Below, one piece after another: positions 35,525 through 44,394 of a stretch of 64,000 bases of DNA. The stretch comes from Streptomyces sp. NRRL F-5123. GTDB taxonomy: Bacteria > Actinomycetota > Actinomycetes > Streptomycetales > Streptomycetaceae. Within the stretch, counting starts at the first letter, position 1. Each line of letters starts with the position of its first letter. Position numbers and translations under genes: made by a program. The notes below the pieces were generated by a model. It was not told the DNA's origin, ran no database searches, and saw only the letters and a program-made list of their open reading frames with translations. The DNA lies in contig NZ_JOHY01000004.1 in NCBI RefSeq assembly GCF_000721495.1, positions 124,001 to 188,000 of the forward strand, in the 5' to 3' direction.

Positions 35525-36754
35525 TCAGCGGATCGGCAGGCCCGACAGGGTGCGGGCGATGACCAGCCGCTGGATCTCGCTGGTGCCCTCGAAGATGGTG
35601 TAGATCGCGCTGTCGCGGTGCATGCGCTCCACCGGGTACTCGCGGGTGAAGCCGTTGCCGCCGAGGATCTGCACCGCCTGGGCGGTGACCTTCTTGGCCG
35701 TCTCGCTCGCGAAGAGCTTGGACATCGAGCCCTCGGCGGAGGTGAAGGGCTTGCCCGCGGTCGCCATCCAGGAGGCCCGCCACACCAGCAGCCGGGCCGC
35801 GTCGATCTGGGTGCGCATGTCGGCGAGCTGGAAGGCGACGCCCTGGTTGTCGATGATCGGGCGGCCGAACTGCTCGCGCTCCTTTGCGTACTCCAGCGCG
35901 TACTCGTAGGCGGCGCGCGCGGTGCCGACCGCCATCGCGCCGACGGCGGGGCGGGAGGCCTCGAAGGTGGCCATGGCGGCGTTCTTGCCCCTCTCGCTGC
36001 TCCCGGTCCGTGCGCGCTCGCGGGCCCGGGCCAGGCGCTCGTCGAGCTTGTCCTTGCCGCCGAGCAGGCAGTCGCCGGGGACCCGGACGTTGTCCAGCAC
36101 GACCTCGGCGGTGTGCGAGGCGCGGATGCCGTGCTTCTTGAACTTCTGGCCCTGGGAAAGGCCCGGGGTGCCGGGCGGCACGATGAAGGAGGCGTGGCCG
36201 CGGGTGCCGAGCTCGGGGTCGACGACCGCGACGACGACGTGCACGTTGGCGATGCCGCCGTTGGTGGCCCAGGTCTTGGTGCCGTTGAGCACCCATTCGC
36301 CGGTGGCCTCGTCGAAGACGGCACGGGTGCGCATGGCGCCGACGTCGGAGCCGGCGTCGGGCTCGGAGGAGCAGAAGGCGGCGACCTTGACGTCGTCGGC
36401 GTCACCGTACATCTGCGGGACCCAGGTGCCGATCTGCTCCTCGGTGCCGTTGGCCAGCACCCCGACCGCGGCCAGGCCGGTGCCGACGATGGACAGCGCG
36501 ATGCCGGCGTCGCCCCAGAAAAGCTCCTCCATCGTCATCGGGATGCCGAGGCCGGTGGGGTCGAAGAACTGCTGGGCGTAGAAATCCAGCGAGTACAAGC
36601 CTATTTTGGCCGCCTCCTGGATGATGGGCCACGGGGTCTCCTCGCGTTCGTCCCACTCGGCGGCGGCAGGGCGCATCACGTCGGCGGCAAAGCCGTGGAT
36701 CCAGTCGCGCACCGACCGCTGGTCGTCGTTGAGATCGAGCGTGAAGTCGCCCAT
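35525..36754 (-). CDS. Acyl-CoA dehydrogenase
   Basis: 409-aa FAD enzyme for alpha,beta-oxidation of acyl-CoA. Signatures are FCSSEPDAGSDVGAMRT, the C-terminal flavin segment AVQILGGNGFTREYPVERMHRD, and the catalytic base Glu389 in YTIFEGTSEIQRL. The insert RARERARTGSSERGKNAAM near 235 is longer and more basic than in short-chain enzymes. The ATG at 36754 follows GGAGGGG. It is divergent from a TetR gene with a 24-bp palindrome between them, so it is probably repressed by that regulator. Confidence 0.93.
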   Translation of the reverse strand: MGDFTLDLNDDQRSVRDWIHGFAADVMRPAAAEWDEREETPWPIIQEAAKIGLYSLDFYAQQFFDPTGLGIPMTMEELFWGDAGIALSIVGTGLAAVGVLANGTEEQIGTWVPQMYGDADDVKVAAFCSSEPDAGSDVGAMRTRAVFDEATGEWVLNGTKTWATNGGIANVHVVVAVVDPELGTRGHASFIVPPGTPGLSQGQKFKKHGIRASHTAEVVLDNVRVPGDCLLGGKDKLDERLARARERARTGSSERGKNAAMATFEASRPAVGAMAVGTARAAYEYALEYAKEREQFGRPIIDNQGVAFQLADMRTQIDAARLLVWRASWMATAGKPFTSAEGSMSKLFASETAKKVTAQAVQILGGNGFTREYPVERMHRDSAIYTIFEGTSEIQRLVIARTLSGLPIR

Positions 36755-36779
36755 CGTCCCCTCCACATGCTAGTTACTT

Positions 36780-36803
36780 GCGGTAACAGCAGTCTGTTAC
36801 CGC
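36780..36803. promoter_or_regulatory. Perfect 24-bp palindromic operator (TetR type)
   Basis: GCGGTAACAG-CAGT-CTGTTACCGC is a perfect inverted repeat with 10-bp arms, 26 bp upstream of the acyl-CoA dehydrogenase start and 100 bp upstream of the TetR start. A further GTTAC/GTAAC pair at 36773-36787 overlaps its left arm. It is the obvious site for the divergent TetR protein. Confidence 0.8.
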
Positions 36804-36902
36804 CGGGTAAGCGATGTCAACTCGCCAGGCCGCATCCGGTGTGCGGGGCCAGGAGTGTTACGTTGCGCAGACCACCGCCATCGGACGACGGGGAGGTTCC
36901 GG

Positions 36903-37544
36903 GTGGAGACCGGCCAGCGGACCGAGCAGCAGGCAGCCACGCAGCGGCGGCGCAACGAGCTGCTGGAGGCCGCCGAGCGGGTCGTCCTGCGCGACGGCCC
37001 GGAGGCGTCGATGAACGCCATCGCGGCCGAGGCCGGGATCACCAAGCCCATCCTCTACCGCCACTTCGGCGACAAGAGCGGGCTCTACCGCGCCCTCGCC
37101 AAGCGCCATACCGACGCGCTGCTGGCGACCCTGCGCACCGCGCTGGACTCCCCCGGCGACCGCCGCGACCGGGTCGAGGCGACGCTCCACGCGTACCTGT
37201 CGGCCATCGAGACCCGGCCCCAGGTCTACCGCTTCCTGATGCACCCCGCCGAGACCCCCTCCGACGAGCGCGGCTTCGATGTCGGCCGGCACTCCGTGCC
37301 GCTGCTGCGCAGGATGGGCGAGGACCTCGGCGACGTGATCGCCGAGCGCCTGGACCTCGGCCCGGACGGCCCGCAGCTGGCCCGGGTCTGGGGGCACGGC
37401 ATCGTCGGCATGATGTACGCCGCGGGCGACTGGTGGCTCGGCGAGCGCCCGCTGCCCCGCGACATCCTGGTACGCCACCTGGCCGATCTGCTGTGGGGGC
37501 GGCTCGTCGAGGCCGGCGACCGCGCGGGCAGCCCCGGGCTGTGA
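36903..37544 (+). CDS. TetR-family transcriptional regulator
   Basis: 213-aa regulator. The N-terminal helix-turn-helix is MNAIAAEAGITKPILYRHFGDKSGLY; the C-terminal domain has a MHPAETPSDERG loop and a GIVGMMYAAGDWWLGERPL segment seen in fatty-acid-type regulators. The GTG at 36903 follows GGGGAGG; an in-frame upstream start at 36855 lacks a site. It probably binds the palindrome upstream and senses an acyl-CoA, controlling itself and the dehydrogenase. Confidence 0.9.
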   Translation: METGQRTEQQAATQRRRNELLEAAERVVLRDGPEASMNAIAAEAGITKPILYRHFGDKSGLYRALAKRHTDALLATLRTALDSPGDRRDRVEATLHAYLSAIETRPQVYRFLMHPAETPSDERGFDVGRHSVPLLRRMGEDLGDVIAERLDLGPDGPQLARVWGHGIVGMMYAAGDWWLGERPLPRDILVRHLADLLWGRLVEAGDRAGSPGL

Positions 37545-37732
37545 CCCCGGCGCCCCGGCCGGGCGGCCGCCCCGGCGGTGAGGTGGGGCTCCGGGGCCCG
37601 GAGTCGATAGGCTGACCTCGATCGGAACTTGCCGGCCGCCGTCGCGGCCGCCCGGGCGGACGGGACCACCGGCCGCCGCGGGGGGCGCGTGGGCTTCGGG
37701 GTCGCGCCGGATCCAGGAGGGAAGACAGACGG

Positions 37733-38971
37733 ATGGCAGGCAAATCGGAGCCGCTGACGCCGCGGGCGAAGCTGGCCGTGACGGCGGGCAAGGCGGCCGC
37801 GGCGGTGTCCCGCGCGGCGGGCAAGGGCAGCGGGTCGGTGATCGGCGGCAAGGTCGCGCTGCGCCTGGACCCCGATCTGCTGGCCCGGCTCGCCCGGCAC
37901 CTCGACGTCGTGCTGGTGTCGGCCACCAACGGCAAGACCACCACCACCCGGCTGCTCGCCGAGGCGCTGCGGGCCGGCGGCCCGGTCGTCTCCAACGCGC
38001 TGGGCGCCAACATGCCGGCCGGCATCACCTCCGCGCTGGCCGGCGGCTCCGACGCCCGCTTCGGCGTGATCGAGGTGGACGAGAAGTACCTGGCCGGTGT
38101 CGCGCGGGACGTCGCGCCCAAGGCCATCGCTCTGCTGAACCTCTCCCGCGACCAGCTCGACCGGGCCGCCGAGACGCGGATGCTCGCCGAGAAGTGGCGC
38201 GAGGGCCTGGCCGGGTCCGAGGCCGTCGTCGTCGCCAACGCCGACGACCCGCTGGTCACCTGGGCCGCCTCCTCCAGCCCCACGGTGGTGTGGGTCGCGG
38301 CCGGCCAGTCCTGGAAGGACGACGCCTGGTCCTGCCCCTCGTGCGGCGGGGTGCTCCAGCGCCCCGGCGACGACTGGTACTGCGGCGAGTGCGGCTTCCG
38401 CCGCCCCACCCCGACGTGGGCGCTGTCCGGCGACCACGTCGTCGACCCGTACGGCGTCGCCTGGCCGATCCACCTGCAACTGCCGGGCCGGGCCAACAAG
38501 TCCAACGCGGCCGTCTCCGCGGCCGTCGCAGCGACCTTCGGCATCGACCCCAAGGTCGCGCTGGAGCGGATGTACAAGGTGCAGGCGGTCGCGGGGCGCT
38601 ACGACGTGGTGAGCTTCCAGGGCCGCGACCTGCGGCTGCTGCTCGCGAAGAACCCGGCGGGCTGGCTGGAGACGTTCTCCCTCATCGACGCCCCGCCGAC
38701 CCCGGTGATCCTGTCGGTCAACGCGCGCGGCGCGGACGGCACCGACACCTCGTGGCTGTGGGACGTGGACTACACCCGGCTGTCCGGGCACCCGATCATG
38801 GTGATCGGCGACCGGAAGCTGGACCTCGCGGTGCGCCTGGAGGTGGCGAACCAGCAGTTCACGGTCTGCGCGGACCTCGACGAGGCGGTCAGGACCGCCC
38901 CGCCCGGCCGGATCGAGGCCATCGCCAACTACACCGCCTTCCAGGACCTGCGCCGCCGCGTCGGCAACTGA
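37733..38971 (+). CDS. murT: Lipid II isoglutaminyl synthase, MurT subunit
   Basis: 412-aa Mur-ligase-like protein that activates the D-Glu carboxyl of lipid II with ATP for amidation to D-isoglutamine. The ATP site is SATNGKTTTTRLL (residues 63-75). A zinc ribbon is formed by Cys201, Cys204, Cys217 and Cys220 (CPSC and CGEC), as in S. aureus MurT. The C-terminal domain is the DUF1727 region. The ATG follows GGAGGGAAG. It is followed 35 bp later by gatD, its obligate glutaminase partner. Confidence 0.95.
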   Translation: MAGKSEPLTPRAKLAVTAGKAAAAVSRAAGKGSGSVIGGKVALRLDPDLLARLARHLDVVLVSATNGKTTTTRLLAEALRAGGPVVSNALGANMPAGITSALAGGSDARFGVIEVDEKYLAGVARDVAPKAIALLNLSRDQLDRAAETRMLAEKWREGLAGSEAVVVANADDPLVTWAASSSPTVVWVAAGQSWKDDAWSCPSCGGVLQRPGDDWYCGECGFRRPTPTWALSGDHVVDPYGVAWPIHLQLPGRANKSNAAVSAAVAATFGIDPKVALERMYKVQAVAGRYDVVSFQGRDLRLLLAKNPAGWLETFSLIDAPPTPVILSVNARGADGTDTSWLWDVDYTRLSGHPIMVIGDRKLDLAVRLEVANQQFTVCADLDEAVRTAPPGRIEAIANYTAFQDLRRRVGN

Positions 38972-39006
38972 CCCGGGCCGTCAAGGACCGTCAAGGAGAT
39001 ACCCCA

Positions 39007-39738
39007 ATGAGTGAGTCCAGCCTGCGCCTGGTGTGGGTGTACCCCGATCTGCTGAGCACCTACGGCGACCAGGGCAACGCCCTGGTGGTGGAGCGCCGGG
39101 CGCTCCAGCGCCGGGTCCCGGTGACCCGGGTGGACGTCCGCTCCGACCAGGCCGTCCCCACCTCCGGCGACATCTACCTGATCGGCGGCGGCGAGGACCG
39201 CCCGCAGCGGCTCGCGGCCGAGCGGCTGCGCCGCGACGGCGGACTCAACCGCGCGGTGTCCAACGGCGCGATCGTCTTCTCGGTGTGCGCGGGCTACCAG
39301 ATCCTCGGCCACGAGTTCGTCAACGACCTCGGCCGCCCCGAGCCGGGCCTGGGCCTGCTGGACGTGGTGAGCACCCGCGGCGAGGGCGCCCGCTGCGTCG
39401 GCGACGTGCTGGCGGACATCGACCCGCAGCTCGGCCTGCCGCCGCTCACCGGCTTCGAGAACCACCAGGGCGTCACCCACCTCGGCCCGACCGCCCGCCC
39501 GCTCGCGCGGGTGCGGATCGGCCGCGGCAACGGCACCGGGGACGGCACCGAGGGCGCCTTCAACGACACCGTCTTCGGCACGTACATGCACGGCCCGGTG
39601 ATGGCCCGCAACCCGCACATCGCCGACATGCTGATCAAGCTGGCGCTGGACGTCAACGCGCTGCCGCCGGCCGACGACCGGTGGTACGACGCGCTGCGGG
39701 CCGAGCGCATCGCGGCCGCGGAGCAGCAGCCCGCGTGA
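39007..39738 (+). CDS. gatD: Lipid II isoglutaminyl synthase, glutaminase subunit GatD
   Basis: 243-aa class I glutamine amidotransferase supplying ammonia to MurT. The nucleophile Cys94 is in FSVCAGYQILG, the same position as in S. aureus GatD, and the catalytic His195 is in GTYMHGPVMARNP. AAGGAG lies 8 nt before the ATG. The pair acts at the cytoplasmic face of the membrane on lipid-linked peptidoglycan precursors. Confidence 0.95.
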   Translation: MSESSLRLVWVYPDLLSTYGDQGNALVVERRALQRRVPVTRVDVRSDQAVPTSGDIYLIGGGEDRPQRLAAERLRRDGGLNRAVSNGAIVFSVCAGYQILGHEFVNDLGRPEPGLGLLDVVSTRGEGARCVGDVLADIDPQLGLPPLTGFENHQGVTHLGPTARPLARVRIGRGNGTGDGTEGAFNDTVFGTYMHGPVMARNPHIADMLIKLALDVNALPPADDRWYDALRAERIAAAEQQPA

Positions 39739-39939
39739 GCCCGCGGGCCCGCCGTCCGCGCCCCGGGCGAGCGCCGACGGCAAGCCGCCGGCAAACGTCT
39801 CCCCAGCGTTCGGTCAATCGTCAGGTGTCCGCAGTGCGGTCGCCGTGGAGGGCACGCTACGGGGATCGGTAAGCTTGCCGTGATCCATCCGGACGACGTG
39901 GTCCGGCCGTCCCGACGAGTCGCGGGAGTAACGAGAGCA

Positions 39940-40965
39940 ATGCGTATTGGTGTGCTGACCAGCGGCGGCGACTGCCCCGGGCTGAACGCCGTCATCCGGT
40001 CCGTCGTGCACCGCGCCGTCGTGGACCACAATGACGAGGTCATCGGCTTCCACGACGGGTGGAAGGGCCTGCTCGAGTGCGATTACCGCAAGCTCGACCT
40101 GGACGCCGTGAGCGGCATCCTGGCGCGCGGCGGCACCATCCTCGGCTCCTCCCGCGTGCAGCCCGCGCATCTGCGCGGCGGCGTGGAGACGGCCCGCGGC
40201 CATGTCACCGACCTGGGCCTCGACGCGATCATCCCGATCGGCGGCGAGGGCACCCTCAAGGCGGCCCGGCTGCTGTCGGACGCGGGCCTGCCGATCGTCG
40301 GGGTGCCCAAGACGATCGACAACGACATCGCCTCGACGGACGTCACCTTCGGCTTCGACACCGCCGTGACGGTGGCCACCGAGGCGCTGGACCGGCTCAA
40401 GACCACCGCCGAGTCGCACCAGCGGGTGCTGATCGTCGAGGTCATGGGCCGGCACACCGGCTGGATCGCGCTGCACTCCGGCATGGCCGCGGGCGCGCAC
40501 GCGATCGTGGTGCCCGAGCGGCCCTTCGACATCGCGGAACTGGCCGCGGTGGTCGGCAAGCGCTTCGAGGCGGGCAAGAAGTTCGCCATAGTGGTCGTCT
40601 CCGAGGGCGCCAAGCCGCGCGAGGGCACGATGGACTTCAGCGCCGGCGCCACCGACGTCTACGGCCACGAGCGCTTCACCGGCGTCGCCAACCAGCTCTC
40701 CGTCGAGCTGGAGGAGCGGCTCGGCAAGGAGGCCCGGCCGGTCATCCTGGGCCACGTGCAGCGCGGCGGTACCCCGACGGCGTACGACAGGGTGCTGGCG
40801 ACGCGCTTCGGCTGGCACGCCGTGGAGGCCGTGCACAGCGGACAGTTCGGCATGATGACCGCGCTGCGCGGCACCGACATCACGCTGGTGCCGCTGGCGG
40901 AGGCGGTGCAGCACCTCAAGACGGTGCCCGCCGAGCGCTACACCGAGGCCGAGTGCGTCCTGTGA
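39940..40965 (+). CDS. pfkA: 6-phosphofructokinase
   Basis: 341-aa glycolytic kinase. The start MRIGVLTSGGDCPG is universal in the family. The phosphoryl-donor positions read GGEGT (Gly104, typical of ATP enzymes) and PKTIDND (Lys124, more typical of PPi or mixed-group enzymes), the combination seen in actinobacterial group III ATP-PFKs. EVMGRHTGW and GHVQRGGTPTA are substrate motifs. The ATG at 39940 follows GGGAG and GAGAG; an upstream in-frame start at 39880 adds no family sequence. Confidence 0.95.
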   Translation: MRIGVLTSGGDCPGLNAVIRSVVHRAVVDHNDEVIGFHDGWKGLLECDYRKLDLDAVSGILARGGTILGSSRVQPAHLRGGVETARGHVTDLGLDAIIPIGGEGTLKAARLLSDAGLPIVGVPKTIDNDIASTDVTFGFDTAVTVATEALDRLKTTAESHQRVLIVEVMGRHTGWIALHSGMAAGAHAIVVPERPFDIAELAAVVGKRFEAGKKFAIVVVSEGAKPREGTMDFSAGATDVYGHERFTGVANQLSVELEERLGKEARPVILGHVQRGGTPTAYDRVLATRFGWHAVEAVHSGQFGMMTALRGTDITLVPLAEAVQHLKTVPAERYTEAECVL

Positions 40966-40993
40966 CGCGCTGAGCCGCGACGACGACCGCGGT

Positions 40994-41029
40994 CCGCCCC
41001 CGCCCGGAGTGCCGGGCGGGGGCGGTTCT
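40994..41029 (+). terminator. Terminator of pfkA
   Basis: CCGCCCCCGCCCGG and CCGGGCGGGGGCGG form a perfect 14-bp stem with an AGTG loop, followed by TTCT. Confidence 0.8.
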
Positions 41030-41093
41030 ACTCTGGAGCGGGCACATCGGTCGAATCGGCCGGCTGCCGATCGGCGCGACGGAGGAGTGACGG

Positions 41094-42050
41094 ATGGACC
41101 ACGGTGGGCACGGCATGCACATGGACCTGCCGCCGTTCACCCTCGGCCGGGGGCTCGCCGTCACCGGCGGCGATCCGTACTTCGCCGCCGGCTGCGCGCT
41201 CGCGCTGGTGCTCTACGGCTGGGCGGTGCTGCGCCTGCGGCGGCGCGGCGACGCGTGGGCGGTGGGCCGTACGGTCTCCTTCGCCCTCGGGGTGCTGACG
41301 ATCGCCGCCACGATGTGCACCCGGCTCGACGACTACGGCATGGTCATGTTCAGCGTGCACATGGTGCAGCACATGATCCTCAGCATGCTCTCCCCGATCC
41401 TGCTGCTGCTCGGCGCGCCCGTCACGCTGGCGCTGCGCGCGCTGCCGACCGCCGGCCGCGGCCGTACCGGCCCGCGCGAGCTGCTGGTCAAGCTGCTGCA
41501 CAGCCGCTACGTGCGGGTGGTGTCGCACCCGGCGTTCACCATCCCGCTGTTCGTCGCGAGCCTGTACGCGCTGTACTTCTCGCCGCTGTTCGACTCGCTG
41601 ATGCGGCACAGCCTCGGGCACACCGCGATGATGGTGCACTTCCTCGCGGTGGGGCTGCTCTTCTTCTGGCCGATCATGGGCGTCGACCCCGGGCCGCACC
41701 GGCCGGGCTACGTGATGCGGATGCTGGAGCTGTTCGCCGGGATGCCCTTCCACGCCTTCTTCGGCATCGCGGTGATGATGGCGAGCGAGCCGCTGGTGAG
41801 CACCTTCGAGCACCCCGCGGCCTCGCTCGGCATCGACCCGCTGGACGACCAGACGGCGGCCGGCGGCATCGCGTGGGCCTTCAGCGAGATCCCCTCGGTC
41901 GTGGTGCTCATCGCGCTGCTCATCCAGTGGTACACGTCCGAGCAGCGGCAGGCCCGGCGCAAGGACCGCGCCGCGGACCGGGACGGCGACGCCGAACTGG
42001 TCGCGTACAACGCCTACCTGGCCTCGCTGGAGTCGCGCGGCCGCGGCTGA
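41094..42050 (+). CDS. CtaG-family cytochrome c oxidase assembly protein
   Basis: 318-aa protein with about seven membrane helices and the caa3_CtaG (DUF1404-like) pattern: VHMVQHMILSMLSPILLLLGAP, HTAMMVHFLAVGLLFFWPIMGVDP and MPFHAFFGIAVMM. The conserved His residues in these helices probably bind copper. The N-terminus MDHGGHGMHMD is also rich in His and Met, which fits copper binding. In other bacteria this family supports CuA/oxidase assembly. It is monocistronic after the pfkA terminator. Confidence 0.85.
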   Translation: MDHGGHGMHMDLPPFTLGRGLAVTGGDPYFAAGCALALVLYGWAVLRLRRRGDAWAVGRTVSFALGVLTIAATMCTRLDDYGMVMFSVHMVQHMILSMLSPILLLLGAPVTLALRALPTAGRGRTGPRELLVKLLHSRYVRVVSHPAFTIPLFVASLYALYFSPLFDSLMRHSLGHTAMMVHFLAVGLLFFWPIMGVDPGPHRPGYVMRMLELFAGMPFHAFFGIAVMMASEPLVSTFEHPAASLGIDPLDDQTAAGGIAWAFSEIPSVVVLIALLIQWYTSEQRQARRKDRAADRDGDAELVAYNAYLASLESRGRG

Positions 42051-42104
42051 GCGCCGCTCCCGCCGGGGGCCGCGGCTCCGGTCCCCCTCCCCCGGCCCGG
42101 CTCG

Positions 42105-42594
42105 GGGCGCCGGGAGGTGGGCCGCCAGGCCGGTGACCATCAGGTCGAGGCCGAACTCGAAGCGCGCGTCGCCGGCGTCGCGGGCCGGCTCCGCGGCCGT
42201 GCCGGTGAGCACGGGGGAAGCGCTCGGGCGGCAGGGCTCCGAAGAAGTCCGCCGTCCGCGTGGCGATCTCCGGGCCCGAGCCGCCGCTCCTCGCGTGGTG
42301 GACGCGGCTCGCCTCCTCCGCGGCGGCGCCCGTGACGTACAGGCTCAGCGCGTCCACGGCGTACGCGCACACCTGCTCGGGCAGTCCGGCGGCGGGGATC
42401 GCGAGCATCCCCTCGCTGATCACGGTGACGCCCCCGCCGCTGGGCACGCCGATCTCCGGGAGCGGCCGGGCGAGGTCGCCGTGGGCGACGAGGGCGCGGC
42501 GGGAGGCCCGCATCACGTCCTTGTTCTGCTCGCTCCACTGCCGCGGGTCGGTGGCGGGCGGCGGCCGCGCTGGTCGGTACGGGCGCGCGGGCAC
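42105..42594 (-). pseudogene. Broken TetR-family regulator
   Basis: On the minus strand one frame encodes a TetR C-terminal domain (QWSEQNKDVMRASRRALV, CAYAVDALSLYVTG, ending FFGALPPERFP). The alignment then continues in another frame as VLTGTAAEPARDAGDARFEFGLDLM and VTGLAAHLP. Deleting one base from the G5 run at 42213-42217 would join the two. The DNA-binding N-terminus is missing and the second frame has no stop before the ctaG gene, so this is a decayed remnant rather than only a sequencing error. It fills most of the 620-bp gap here. Confidence 0.7.
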
Positions 42595-42671
42595 TACTCT
42601 GCCGGGGCGCCGGGTGGACCGGCCGTGCGGGGCCGGGAGCGCCGGGACCGCCGTCCAGGGGGAGGCTGCCC

Positions 42672-43394
42672 GTGTTCTACCGGGTGCTCAAGTACGTCGT
42701 TCTCGGGCCCTTGCTGCGGATGTTCTTCCGGCCCCGTATCGAGGGCGCGGAGAACATCCCGGAGACCGGTGCGGCCGTCGTCGCCGGCAACCACCTCTCC
42801 TTCTCCGACCACTTCGTGATGCCCGCGATCCTGCCGCGCCGGATCACCTTCCTGGCCAAGGCCGAGTACTTCACCGGGCCCGGCCTCAAGGGCCGGCTGA
42901 CGGCGGCCTTCTTCCGCGGGGTGGGCCAGATCCCGGTGGACCGCTCCGGCGGCAGCGCCTCGCAGTCCGCGATCGACGCGGCGCTCGGCGTGCTGCGCCG
43001 CGGCGAGCTGCTCGGCATCTATCCCGAGGGCACCCGCTCCCACGACGGGCGGCTCTACCGCGGCCGCACGGGCGTCGCGGTGATGGCGCTGCGGGCCCGC
43101 GCGAAGGTGGTGCCGTGCGCCATGATCGGCACCTTCGAGCTCCAGCCGCCCGGCCGCAAGCTGCCGCGCCTGGGCCGGGTGACCATCCGCTTCGGCGAGC
43201 CGCTGGACTTCAGCCGCTTCTACGGCATGGAGGGCGAGCGGCACGTGGTGCGGGCGGTCACCGACGAGATCATGTACGCGATCATGGAGCTGTCCGGGCA
43301 GGAGTACGTCGACCGCTACGCGGGCGAGGTCAAGGCGGAGATGCAGGCGCAGAAGGGCTCCGGCTCCCGGCTGCGCCGCGGTTCCGGCTCCTGA
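42672..43394 (+). CDS. 1-acyl-sn-glycerol-3-phosphate acyltransferase (PlsC type)
   Basis: 240-aa membrane-associated acyltransferase in phospholipid synthesis. The HX4D catalytic motif is in GNHLSFSDHF, FFRGVGQIPVDR is motif II, YPEGTRSHDG is motif III, and VVPCAMIGTFE is motif IV. The GTG follows GGAGG. Streptomyces carries several paralogues; which acyl chain or lipid this one uses cannot be told. Confidence 0.9.
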   Translation: MFYRVLKYVVLGPLLRMFFRPRIEGAENIPETGAAVVAGNHLSFSDHFVMPAILPRRITFLAKAEYFTGPGLKGRLTAAFFRGVGQIPVDRSGGSASQSAIDAALGVLRRGELLGIYPEGTRSHDGRLYRGRTGVAVMALRARAKVVPCAMIGTFELQPPGRKLPRLGRVTIRFGEPLDFSRFYGMEGERHVVRAVTDEIMYAIMELSGQEYVDRYAGEVKAEMQAQKGSGSRLRRGSGS

Positions 43395-43514
43395 CCGCGC
43401 GGGCCGCCGGACCGACGGCCTGACGGGCCCGCGGACCGGCCGTCCGACGGGCCGTCAGCCGGCCTCGAATTCCGGTTCGCGCGACGGCACCCCGTCCCCG
43501 TAGGGTCAGGACCC

Positions 43515-44345
43515 GTGAGCGCACGACTGCGGAACATCGCGATGGAGAACCAGCGGTTCGTCGAGGAGGGCGGCTACCCCGGCCCCGGCGGACGGTGGGT
43601 CGGCCTCGGCGCCGTCGAGGCCGCCGCGGAGGGCACCCGGATGTTCGGCCCCGAGCCGGTCCCCGTGCCCGAAACGGCGCCCGGCCCCGGCGCGCACTGC
43701 ACGGTCACCGGCGAGGACAGCCTGGCGGCCGCGCACCGGCTGGTCACGGCGGGCGGCGGGCCCGTGGCCGTACTGAGCTTCGCCTCCGCGCGCAATCCGG
43801 GCGGCGGCTACGTCAACGGGGCGCAGGCGCAGGAGGAGGCGCTGTGCCGGGCCTCGGCGCTCTACAGCTGCCTGCTGCGCGCACCCGGCTACTACGCCCA
43901 CCACCGGGCGCACCGCGATCCGTTCTACTCGCACCGCGTCATCCACTCCCCCGCCGTGCCGGTCTTCCGCGACGCACGCGGCGCGCTGCTGGACGAGCCG
44001 TGGGCGGTCGGCTTCCTCACCTCTCCCGCGCCCAACGCCGGGGTCATCGCGCGCACCCTGCCGGAGCGCACGGGCGAGATAGGCCCCGCCCTCGACACGC
44101 GCGCCGAGCGGGTGCTGGAGGTGGCCGTCGCCCAGGGCTACCGCCGGCTGGTGCTGGGCGCGTGGGGCTGCGGCGTCTTCGCCAACGACCCGGCGCGGGT
44201 GGCGGCGGCCTTCGCCGTCCTGCTGCGGCCGGGCGGGCGCTTCGCGCGGGCGGTCGACGAGGCCGTCTTCGCGGTCCTCGACCGCCGCCCTGACTCCCCC
44301 ACCCGGGCTGCCTTCGCCGCAGCCTTCGGCGCCGCACGGGTCTGA
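43515..44345 (+). CDS. Microbial-type poly(ADP-ribose) glycohydrolase (TIGR02452 family)
   Basis: 276-aa macro-domain hydrolase. The PARG signature GGG-x7-QEE is intact: GGGYVNGAQAQEEALCR with Gly96-98 and Glu107-Glu108. LGAWGCGVFANDP is the second ADP-ribose loop. The family removes ADP-ribose from proteins or nucleic acids. TAGGGT 8 nt before the GTG, with no ribosome site, suggests a leaderless or near-leaderless mRNA. Confidence 0.9.
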   Translation: MSARLRNIAMENQRFVEEGGYPGPGGRWVGLGAVEAAAEGTRMFGPEPVPVPETAPGPGAHCTVTGEDSLAAAHRLVTAGGGPVAVLSFASARNPGGGYVNGAQAQEEALCRASALYSCLLRAPGYYAHHRAHRDPFYSHRVIHSPAVPVFRDARGALLDEPWAVGFLTSPAPNAGVIARTLPERTGEIGPALDTRAERVLEVAVAQGYRRLVLGAWGCGVFANDPARVAAAFAVLLRPGGRFARAVDEAVFAVLDRRPDSPTRAAFAAAFGAARV

Positions 44346-44394
44346 ACCCCCGTCACCGCACCCCACTGCCCCGATCAGCGAAACACAGGCGGTC

